From positions 164,716-228,715 of the forward strand of contig CBHTSZ010000001.1 of NCBI GenBank assembly GCA_966095765.1: a stretch of 64,000 bases of DNA. Direction: 5' to 3'. The translations under genes and the position numbers were made by a program. The notes under the pieces are model-generated. The model had not been told where the DNA came from, made no database searches, and was given only the letters and a program-made list of their open reading frames with translations. Below, piece by piece: positions 6,799-13,923 of this stretch (its first letter is position 1; each line of letters starts with the position of its first letter). Source of the DNA: CBHTSZ01 sp966095765 (GTDB lineage: Bacteria; Patescibacteriota; Saccharimonadia; Saccharimonadales; Saccharimonadaceae).

Positions 6799-7980
6799 TC
6801 AGATAGAGACAGGCTTGCCGGGCAATACGACCGTAAAGACTGAACCAGCCCCTGGTTTTGACCGAACGTCGATCATGCCCCCATGGAGGGTGACAATCCG
6901 CTTTGCCCAGTAGAGGCCGAGTCCAGTGCCCCCTACGGCGACCGAGAGGGAGTTGTTGAGGCGTGAGAATTTACGGAATAATTTCGGCATATCTTCCTCG
7001 TCGATCCCTACGCCCTCGTCCTTGATAGCGATCGCTACAGCGTCAGTGCGTTTCGTGACCGTAATCGTAATCTTTTTACCCTCAGGCGAATATTTGCTGG
7101 CGTTATCCAGAAGATTTTCAAGCACCATCTTCATGCGCGAACGATCGATCATCGCACTAATGCCGCTTTCGTTGTAGTTGATAGCGGTCGTCTGTTTGCG
7201 TTCTTCTATGATCGTGAGGTGTTCGGTGACTACCTCTTGGACGAGGGGAATAATGCCTGTAACACTTTTGACGAGTTTTATCTTGCCGGCGTCGAGACGT
7301 GCGACACGCAGCAGATCATCGACGATTTCTATTTGACGGTCATTGCTTTCGTTTGCTTTTTGGATCATCTCTCTCAGTTCTGGTGAAATAGCTCCAGCAT
7401 AGCCGTCTAGGATCATGTTGAGGTACTGCTTGACGATCGTTGCAGGCGTACGAAGCTGGTGGGACGCGAGAGATATGAACTCATCTTTTGACGCGTTGAG
7501 CGCAAGTAGTTTTTCGCGCTCTCGAGTTAGAGAAAGAGCTTGTAGGGTGAGTTTATGCTCACGTTCTTGAGAGGTTTTCGTGTCGTTGATGTCTGTGCTG
7601 GAGCCAAACCATTTAACGATGGTGCCGTTTTTGTCGTGCATCGCACGGGCCTGGGTGATATGCCAGCGATGCTCACCGTCATGGCGCCGTAGGCGATGTT
7701 CGACAAAGAAGGGCTCGCCAGTCTTCATTGCGTGACGCCATAGTTTGGCTATGTGCCTAAATTCTTCGTCCGTAAAGAGCTGATCCCATCCCTTATCAAT
7801 AAACTGCACAGCTGGTATGCCGACATACTGTTCCCACTGGGGGCTCAGATAATCGATTTTGCCTTCAGGAGTGGCAGTAAAGATCTTTTGTGGCATGCTT
7901 TCGGCCATGAACTGTAGCTGTGCCTCACTTTTCGTGGGTGTACGCTTTTTCAGTTTGGGTGCTTTACGGTTTTCCATCAT
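6799..7980 (-). CDS. Soluble PAS-domain sensor histidine kinase
   Basis: 393 residues without membrane segments. A PAS domain with PAC end (about 22-135, ending WFGSSTDIND), a short coiled linker, HisKA with the phospho-accepting His174 in ASHQLRTP, and HATPase_c with N box (ENLLDNASKYS), G1 (DEGVGID), F and G2 (GGTGLGLYW) boxes. It should sense an internal signal and phosphorylate a receiver; the nearest candidate is the single-domain regulator at 9597-9971. AGGAGGG abuts two consecutive ATG codons; the second (7977) has the better spacing. The same ASHQLRTP signature is in the 7TM kinase at 13924. Confidence 0.9.
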   Translation of the reverse strand: MMENRKAPKLKKRTPTKSEAQLQFMAESMPQKIFTATPEGKIDYLSPQWEQYVGIPAVQFIDKGWDQLFTDEEFRHIAKLWRHAMKTGEPFFVEHRLRRHDGEHRWHITQARAMHDKNGTIVKWFGSSTDINDTKTSQEREHKLTLQALSLTREREKLLALNASKDEFISLASHQLRTPATIVKQYLNMILDGYAGAISPELREMIQKANESNDRQIEIVDDLLRVARLDAGKIKLVKSVTGIIPLVQEVVTEHLTIIEERKQTTAINYNESGISAMIDRSRMKMVLENLLDNASKYSPEGKKITITVTKRTDAVAIAIKDEGVGIDEEDMPKLFRKFSRLNNSLSVAVGGTGLGLYWAKRIVTLHGGMIDVRSKPGAGSVFTVVLPGKPVSI

Positions 7981-8103
7981 CCCTCCTGGCGTAGGATGAA
8001 TCCAGGTTATACGACCCTCTGGTCAGAAGATGCAGCGAGCCGTAGTTTATAAAATGAATGAGCACGGCCACAAACAGATAGTAGTCTCAGTATACACCTT
8101 CTG

Positions 8104-8769
8104 CTATTGAAGGGTAAAAAGCTCGCGACGAACGTCGTTTTCTGCGACACCGTTTTCAAGTACGTAGTGCATGATGGCATCAACGAATTGCTTTGATCCA
8201 CAAATGTAGACAAGCGGGTGGTTTTCGAGCAGTGGTGCAAGAAGGGTTTTATCGATACGAGGAGTATGGGAAGTGATGATGATCTGGGAACGATAGGCGC
8301 TCAGTAGCTCTGGGAAGCAGACCTGCTCTTCGGTGCGAACACTATATAGTAGCGAAAGCTTATGGGAGTTATCCTCTCGCAGCATACTGAGGTAAGGGGC
8401 GATGCCGACACGTCCAGCGATGAGGAGTGCTGGTCGGTGGCTGCCTGGCTCCAGAGTAAAGTTACCAAACGGCTGGGAAAGCTCAACGACATCTCCAGAC
8501 TGGGCTTCGGTGTAGAACCAGTTTGAAACCGCGCCATTTGGCTCACGTTGAATCAGGAGCTCAAGCATATCATCGTCAGGCGCTGAGCTAAACGAATACT
8601 GTCTGATCAGCGACCGGCCTTCATCGACGGCTGCTCGTACGATGGCGTATTGGCCCGCGCGAAACCGGTACCCAGCCGGCCGCTTAAATCGGATAGCAAC
8701 GGTGTCGGCTGAAGCTGCTACTTTTTCCTCGATAGTTAACTGATGCCAGGTGTACGGGTCGATGATCAT
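8104..8769 (-). CDS. Ferredoxin-NADP reductase-type FAD oxidoreductase
   Basis: 221 residues, a compact two-domain member of the FNR superfamily. FAD domain with the flavin motif RQYSFSSAPDDD (RxYS type) and GAVSNWFYTEAQSGDVVEL; NAD(P) domain with AGRVGIAPYLSMLRE (in place of the usual GGxGITP), YICGSKQFVDAI, and a C-terminal RRELFTLQ as in many flavin reductases. It has no iron-sulfur or flavodoxin domain, so it needs an outside electron partner that is not visible here. Divergent from folD (31-base gap). Substrate unknown. Confidence 0.85.
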   Translation of the reverse strand: MIIDPYTWHQLTIEEKVAASADTVAIRFKRPAGYRFRAGQYAIVRAAVDEGRSLIRQYSFSSAPDDDMLELLIQREPNGAVSNWFYTEAQSGDVVELSQPFGNFTLEPGSHRPALLIAGRVGIAPYLSMLREDNSHKLSLLYSVRTEEQVCFPELLSAYRSQIIITSHTPRIDKTLLAPLLENHPLVYICGSKQFVDAIMHYVLENGVAENDVRRELFTLQ

Positions 8770-8800
8770 TTCCTCTAGTATATCTGTTAGACTGGGTGTA

Positions 8801-9625
8801 ATGAAACTACTGAATGGATCGGAGCTTGCGAGCTATATCAAAGAGCGCCAGGCAAAGCAGGTGCGTGGCCTTCGTCAGGCCTGGAAGGTATTTCCAAAGC
8901 TCGTTATCGTACAAACGAGTGATAATCCTGTGATCGATACCTATGTTCGCCTCAAGAAAACGTACGGCGAAGATATCCTCATCGAAGTAGAGGGCCACCG
9001 CGTTACCGAAGATGAGGCCCCTGAGTTGATCGAACGCCTCAACGCCGATGAGACGGTTCACGGCATCATCGTGCAGCTGCCGTTGGCAGATCCGACCCGG
9101 ACAGACGAGTTGGTGGAAGCAGTTGCGCCAGAAAAGGACGTTGATGCGCTCGGGTCCAGGGCGGTGCTCGACCCGGCGACCCCGATGGCGATCAACTGGT
9201 TGCTCGCTGGGTATAATGTCGATCTAAATAACAAAGAAGTGGTGATTGTCGGCGAGGGTAGGCTCGTTGGCGCGCCACTCGCTCGTATGTGGCGGAATTC
9301 TGGCTACAAAGTGACAGTAGTCAGTGAGCCAACTGATGACTTGGCGAGTATCGTGCAGTCAGCCGATGTCGTCGTGAGCGCTACTGGTACGGCAGGCTTG
9401 ATCACGAGTGATATGTTGCGACCGGAAACGGTGGTTGTGGATGCGGGCACGAGTAGCGAGGGCGGTAAGATCGTCGGCGATGTGGCGTCGGATGTTCGTG
9501 AACGCCATGACCTCACGATCACCCCTGAAAAAGGAGGCGTTGGCCCCCTTACGATCTGTGCATTGTTTGATAACGTTATCCGTGCCGCTCGGTCAACTAT
9601 CCCGCCAGACCAAGTGTCGTCTTGA
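8801..9625 (+). CDS. folD: Methylene-tetrahydrofolate dehydrogenase/cyclohydrolase
   Basis: 274 residues; interconverts 5,10-methylene-THF and 10-formyl-THF. Seen: YVRLKK with the catalytic Lys, VQLPLADP, PEKDVDALGSR, the nucleotide-binding GEGRLVGAPLA (a variant of GRSxxVGxP), and KGGVGPLT near the end. The start at 8801 is chosen over an upstream in-frame ATG at 8750 because the family begins at MKLLNGSELA and TGTTAGACT, an extended -10, ends seven bases before it. The last 29 bases overlap the convergent response regulator gene. Confidence 0.92.
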   Translation: MKLLNGSELASYIKERQAKQVRGLRQAWKVFPKLVIVQTSDNPVIDTYVRLKKTYGEDILIEVEGHRVTEDEAPELIERLNADETVHGIIVQLPLADPTRTDELVEAVAPEKDVDALGSRAVLDPATPMAINWLLAGYNVDLNNKEVVIVGEGRLVGAPLARMWRNSGYKVTVVSEPTDDLASIVQSADVVVSATGTAGLITSDMLRPETVVVDAGTSSEGGKIVGDVASDVRERHDLTITPEKGGVGPLTICALFDNVIRAARSTIPPDQVSS

Positions 9626-9971
9626 CGCGTTCAACGACCTGACGAGGTGTGAGATCAGCCTTGACGATATAGCTTTCGATACCCAGTGAACGGATATCAC
9701 TCGGCGCTTCTTCCTCGCCGAGGTTTGTCAGGATCATAACTGGTACAGTTTTGCCCCAGTCTTCTTTTCGAATATTTTTGAGCGCTTCGTCGCCGTTCAT
9801 GATCGGCATCTGCATATCGAGGAGAACCATATCCGGAGCGAACTCTTGAACGAGCGCAACGCCATCCCGGCCGTTGTTGGCGATCTGGACTTCAAAGCCG
9901 TCAGCCTCAAATTTCATCCGATACATTTGTGAGATAACGCTGTCGTCTTCGATAATGGCGATCTTTGTCAT
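9597..9971 (-). CDS. Single-domain (CheY-like) response regulator
   Basis: 124 residues, receiver domain only. Acidic pocket IEDD near residue 8, phospho-acceptor Asp52 in MVLLDMQMP, the Thr switch in MILTN, and the Lys in YIVKAD. It has no output domain, so it acts by protein contact or as a phosphate relay. Its ATG overlaps the aminotransferase stop (ATGA, 9968-9971), indicating translational coupling. Its 3' end overlaps folD by 29 bases. Likely partners are the kinases at 6799 and 13924. Confidence 0.92.
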   Translation of the reverse strand: MTKIAIIEDDSVISQMYRMKFEADGFEVQIANNGRDGVALVQEFAPDMVLLDMQMPIMNGDEALKNIRKEDWGKTVPVMILTNLGEEEAPSDIRSLGIESYIVKADLTPRQVVERVKTTLGLAG

Positions 9972-11098
9972 GGTTCTATTGTAGACCCTTTGGTGAGGTT
10001 TTCCAGAATATCAAGCCCTTTTTTGAGTTGATCGTAGGACGTCCCGTATGAGAGCCTCACAAATCCGTGATGCGAGGAGAAGGCTCGACCAGGTACCAAA
10101 AGGACATTGTGCTTGGCGGCCAGCTCGACGAATTCAAGATCAGTCATGCCATGCGGCGTCTGGAAAAAAGCATAGTAGGCCCCTTCGGCACCGTGCAGCT
10201 CATAGCCCATTTGAGCCATGCGTTTTAAGACAAGGGCGCGTTTTTTCTCGTAGCTTTTGTGATCAGCTGCCGGTCTACGGGTGATCGCCTCGATAGCGGC
10301 GTATTGAGCGATAGTGCTGCTTGAGAATACGACATATTGCTGCAGTTCGTTGAGAGCCTCGATGATGTGGCGAGGTCCACTGATATATCCGAGGCGCCAG
10401 CCAGTCATCGCGTAGCTTTTCGAAAAGCCGTTCATCGTGATGACGTCCGGATGGGCACTGGCGACACTGAAATGCTCTCCCTCGTACACAAAGTGCTCAT
10501 AGATCTCGTCTGAAATAAGCCAGATGTCGTGTTTTTTCGCGAGCTTCGCTATCTCGATCAGATCTTCCTTTCGGTATACGGCCCCTGTCGGGTTGTTGGG
10601 GGTATTGAGGATAATGGCGCGGGTTTGGTCGGTGATGCTTGCTTCGATTGCAGGGATGTCTGGATGAAACGTAGGGAGGGTTGGTACTTTTACCGCTTTC
10701 GCGCCAACGACGGTAGCGAGGTGCTCGTACGGTGGATAGGAGGGGTCCATGATGAGCACCTCGTCGCCCGGATCGAGGACTGCCATATAGAGGAGGAGTA
10801 GTCCGGTGGTGAGCCCTGGGACGACCGTTACTTGGTCTGCGTCAACCGTGATACGATTCTCGGCCTGGAGTTTACGCGCGATAGACTCACGAAGCTCCAG
10901 GAGTCCATTCGCAGGAGCGTAAGTAGTCTTATCGGCGGTGATCGCGTGAATGCCAGCGGCTTTGACATGTGGTGCGGTGAGCTCCTCGGGGGTGCCTATA
11001 CTGAGGTCGATAGGATCGGCGAGTTCACGTTTTCGCAACATAACATTGCGAAAGTCGCTACTGTCAAAAGAATCAAGTCGATGGGATATGGATGGCAT
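9968..11098 (-). CDS. Class I/II pyridoxal-phosphate aminotransferase (AspC/PatA-like)
   Basis: 376 residues, fold type I. Substrate region IDLSIGTPEE, ILNTPNNPTGAVY, SDEIYEHFVYEG, the PLP lysine in NGFSKSYAMTGWRLGYISG, and the carboxylate-binding Arg in GFVRLSYG near the C-terminus. It transfers amino groups between an amino acid (probably aspartate or an aromatic/branched one) and a 2-oxo acid. The start at 11098 (MPSISHRLDSF) is the family start; the frame could be extended to 11185. TATACT at 11124-11129 lies 25 bases upstream. Coupled to the response regulator, a surprising pairing, and divergent from the PaaK-like gene. Confidence 0.9.
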   Translation of the reverse strand: MPSISHRLDSFDSSDFRNVMLRKRELADPIDLSIGTPEELTAPHVKAAGIHAITADKTTYAPANGLLELRESIARKLQAENRITVDADQVTVVPGLTTGLLLLYMAVLDPGDEVLIMDPSYPPYEHLATVVGAKAVKVPTLPTFHPDIPAIEASITDQTRAIILNTPNNPTGAVYRKEDLIEIAKLAKKHDIWLISDEIYEHFVYEGEHFSVASAHPDVITMNGFSKSYAMTGWRLGYISGPRHIIEALNELQQYVVFSSSTIAQYAAIEAITRRPAADHKSYEKKRALVLKRMAQMGYELHGAEGAYYAFFQTPHGMTDLEFVELAAKHNVLLVPGRAFSSHHGFVRLSYGTSYDQLKKGLDILENLTKGSTIEP

Positions 11099-11171
11099 TT
11101 TTGTTTTGCTTTCTTCGGTGTTTAGTATAGCAGCTTCGGCGCCAGGGGTCGGCAAGGCAGGGTGGGCATGG

Positions 11172-11177
11172 TACAAT
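11172..11177 (+). promoter_or_regulatory. -10 box of the PaaK-like/E1-like operon
   Basis: TACAAT 33 bases before the ATG at 11211. The divergent TATACT of the aminotransferase lies at 11124-11129 on the other strand, so both units start within about 60 bases and could share regulation. Confidence 0.4.
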
Positions 11178-11210
11178 TCGGGCAAAGCACTAAAAGAAAA
11201 AAGACATCAC

Positions 11211-12737
11211 ATGACAAAGTTGCTCTTGCCGCGCGGATACCGCCATGCCGAAAGCCTCCACTTTCGGTTGCAGCGTGAGCCTGAGGAGAAGTGGTTGCGC
11301 CGTGGTCAGGTCCGGGCGCTCCATCTCTTTCATGCGATGGCCGCTCGGGTCCCCGCATACCAGGATTTCCTGAAAGCGCATCATTTTTCGCCAAGTGATG
11401 TCCGTACGATCGATGATTTTGCCCGTATTCCCGCCATCGACAAGGACAATTACTTACGTAAATACCCAAAGCACATGCTCTGTTGGGATGGGGAGTTCTC
11501 TCGGGGACAGTGGGTTATCTCAACGACCTCAGGTTCGACGGGCGAGCCGTATTATTTTCCACGAGAACATTCCCAGGACTGGCAATATGCTATCTCGGCC
11601 GAGCTCTATCTCCGTAATAATTTTTACGCTCAAAAGCAAAGTACGCTCTATATCGTTGCGTTTCCGATGGGAGCGTGGATCGGTGGGCTCTTTACCTACG
11701 GTGCCCTCAAGATCGCCGCGGAAAATGGTGACTATGATCTGAGTATCATTACCCCAGGTATTCACAAGCAGGAAGTGATTAATGCCGTGAAGCAGCTCGG
11801 TAAAGATTTCGACCAGATCATCATCGGCGCGTATGCTCCGTTCCTAAAAGACATACTCGATGATGGATCCCGGCAGGGTGTCGTATGGGAAGACTACAAG
11901 CTTGGTTTTGTTTTTTCGGCAGAAGCGTTCACGGAAAAGTTTCGCGACTATGTGGCGGGGGTTACAAAGCCGGCCGATCCGCTCCGGTTCTCACTCAATC
12001 ACTATGGTGCAGTCGATCTCGGCACGATGGCGCACGAGACACCGGAGACGGTGATGGTCCGTCGTCATCTTGTGGCGGCTGATAAACTGGCCGCGCTTTT
12101 TCCCGAAGCCAAGCGCCAGCCAACGCTCGCCCAGTACAATCCCGAACTATTTTATTTTGATGAGCAAGATCATAATCTTTTTTGCACGGCATATAGTGGC
12201 ATTCCGCTCGTCCGCTATGACCTGAAGGATTACGGCGGTGTCATGACTCAAGCCGATGCATGCAGCAGACTGGCGGCAACCGGTTATGATGTCGGACAGG
12301 CTGCCGAGGAAGCGGGTATCACAGACTCTCTATGGAACCTGCCGTATGTCTATGTATATGAACGAAATGATTTCAGCGTGAGCTACTTTGCTTTTACGAT
12401 TTATCCAGATTTCATCCGCCGCCCTCTACAAGATGATCGCTTGAGTCATGAGGTGACAGGGAAATTCGCCATGCACGTGGACTACAGCCGCGAAGGACGT
12501 CAGCATTTCAACGTAAACGTCGAGCTTATGGCCGGCGTGCCAGCAACCGAAGCTCTCCGGACGCGCGTCCAGCAGTGCCTCCACGACAGCTTGCTACGGG
12601 AGAGCTCCGAGTATCGGGAGACACATCGTATGGTGGGTGATGTTGTGAAGCCGACTGTCCATCTGCATTCCTATGAGCATCCTGACTACTTCCGGCCAGG
12701 TATTAAGCAGCAATGGGTTGTTAAAGACAAGAAATGA
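11211..12737 (+). CDS. PaaK-like adenylate-forming enzyme
   Basis: 508 residues resembling phenylacetate-CoA ligase and coenzyme F390 synthetase. N-terminal helical part with VPAYQDFLKAHHFSPSDV and IDDFARIPAIDKDNY, which is typical of PaaK; AMP-binding P-loop STTSGSTGEPYYF; core region with GFVFSAEAF and SLNHYGAVDLGT; a C-terminal domain with ALRTRVQQCL and ESSEYRETH. The family activates a carboxylate with ATP, then passes it to CoA or another acceptor. The substrate cannot be read from sequence. No phenylacetate-catabolism gene is nearby. Its stop overlaps the start of the E1-like gene (ATGA), so two adenylating enzymes are made together. Confidence 0.85.
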   Translation: MTKLLLPRGYRHAESLHFRLQREPEEKWLRRGQVRALHLFHAMAARVPAYQDFLKAHHFSPSDVRTIDDFARIPAIDKDNYLRKYPKHMLCWDGEFSRGQWVISTTSGSTGEPYYFPREHSQDWQYAISAELYLRNNFYAQKQSTLYIVAFPMGAWIGGLFTYGALKIAAENGDYDLSIITPGIHKQEVINAVKQLGKDFDQIIIGAYAPFLKDILDDGSRQGVVWEDYKLGFVFSAEAFTEKFRDYVAGVTKPADPLRFSLNHYGAVDLGTMAHETPETVMVRRHLVAADKLAALFPEAKRQPTLAQYNPELFYFDEQDHNLFCTAYSGIPLVRYDLKDYGGVMTQADACSRLAATGYDVGQAAEEAGITDSLWNLPYVYVYERNDFSVSYFAFTIYPDFIRRPLQDDRLSHEVTGKFAMHVDYSREGRQHFNVNVELMAGVPATEALRTRVQQCLHDSLLRESSEYRETHRMVGDVVKPTVHLHSYEHPDYFRPGIKQQWVVKDKK

Positions 12738-13888
12738 GGCATATGACACGCTACACCCCGACGATATTACGTGAAGGCCAGTATGATCTGGCGGAAGTTA
12801 CGACACTAAAAGAGAAGGCGTGGCAATATAAGGATATCTACCCGTCACAACTTCGCGAGTTGTTTGAGATCCAGCACGCTGATCTTATCGATACGCCAGC
12901 CTTTGAGGAAGCGCTCGAACAGTTTATTGCTCAGCGTGCGGCACCTGACACACAACTTGTGGGTTCGTATGTCTACTATCCGTGGTCCGGGCTTTTGCTA
13001 CATATACTAGACGAGAAAGAGCTCTTTATCTTGCGTACAAACCGAACGAATCTCCTTGTTAACCCTGAGGAGCAACAGGTTCTCTCGCGATTTACTGCGG
13101 GTGTTGCCGGCCTCTCGTTTGGCAATGGCATTGCGCTCGCTATGGCGTATAGTGGCATCTCGAATCACATCAAAGTGGCCGACCGGGATATCTTCGAAAC
13201 GACGAACCTGAACCGGGTCAGGGTGGGGTTGCCAAGCGTCGGCGAGCAAAAAACAGCGATTACTGCTCGTGATGTCTATGAGATCAATCCCTACGCCGAG
13301 GTAGAAACCTATGCTGACGGTCTCACTAGGGAAAATCTCGACAGTTTCATCACCGGTGACCACGGGCTCAATATCGTGTTTGATGTCGTCGATGATCTTG
13401 CGATGAAAGTGCGCATCAGGTTGGCTGCACGTCAGGCAAAGATCCCAGTCGTGATGCTCACAAGTCTCGAAGACAGTGTGTTGGTTGATGTGGAGAGGTT
13501 TGATCTTGACCCTGAGAGGGAAATCTTTCATGGTCTGCTCGGGGAGATTACTGAAGACCTTCTCACAAAGGAGATGACAGAGCAGGACAAGGCGAGGTAC
13601 GCTATGGCGATCGTGGGTCCCGAACATGTTTCGTACCGTAATCTCTTATCGCTCTCAGAAGTAGGTCACAGCCTCGTCTCTCGTCCGCACCTCTATGGAA
13701 CCGTCAGTATCGTCTGCGGCTTCGCATCGTACATCGCTAAGCGCATTGCTCTTGGTGAAGACATGCCGAGTATGCGTCGGCATGTCAGGTTCCACGATAT
13801 CCTCGATATCGCACCAGCCAAGGATGATACGCCAGAACAGCGCGACGAGATAATGAAGGCGCTGATGGAGCGGGCAAAACAAGAGTAG
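12734..13888 (+). CDS. E1/ThiF-like adenylyltransferase with an extra N-terminal domain
   Basis: 384 residues. An N-terminal domain (about 1-120, with VYYPWSGLLLHIL) precedes an E1-type Rossmann fold: GVAGLSFGNGIALAMAYSG (for GxGGxG), ADRDIFETTNLNRVR (the D-x-D and N-x-x-R motifs), GEQKTAITARDVYEINPYAEV with the ATP-contacting Lys, and VFDVVDDLAMKVRIRLAA. It has no CxxC zinc pairs and only one Cys (SIVCGF), so adenylation is plausible but thioester transfer is doubtful. From memory the layout resembles the E1 part of mycobacterial Rv1355c-type proteins, without their nitroreductase part. No ubiquitin-like partner is visible. The start overlaps the PaaK-like stop; a second ATG is at 12743. Confidence 0.82.
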   Translation: MRHMTRYTPTILREGQYDLAEVTTLKEKAWQYKDIYPSQLRELFEIQHADLIDTPAFEEALEQFIAQRAAPDTQLVGSYVYYPWSGLLLHILDEKELFILRTNRTNLLVNPEEQQVLSRFTAGVAGLSFGNGIALAMAYSGISNHIKVADRDIFETTNLNRVRVGLPSVGEQKTAITARDVYEINPYAEVETYADGLTRENLDSFITGDHGLNIVFDVVDDLAMKVRIRLAARQAKIPVVMLTSLEDSVLVDVERFDLDPEREIFHGLLGEITEDLLTKEMTEQDKARYAMAIVGPEHVSYRNLLSLSEVGHSLVSRPHLYGTVSIVCGFASYIAKRIALGEDMPSMRRHVRFHDILDIAPAKDDTPEQRDEIMKALMERAKQE

Positions 13889-13923
13889 CCGTTGGTCTCG
13901 CAAAGCGGTAGAATAGAGCTAAC

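Noticed and set aside
8750..8800. Longer folD start at an upstream ATG
   Set aside because: The added residues match nothing in FolD and the extended -10 box lies within the extension, seven bases before the chosen ATG.
11211..13888. Phenylacetate degradation locus with the PaaX-like gene at 48297
   Set aside because: The PaaK-like and PaaX-like genes are 35 kb apart and no other paa gene is present; the names reflect fold families only.
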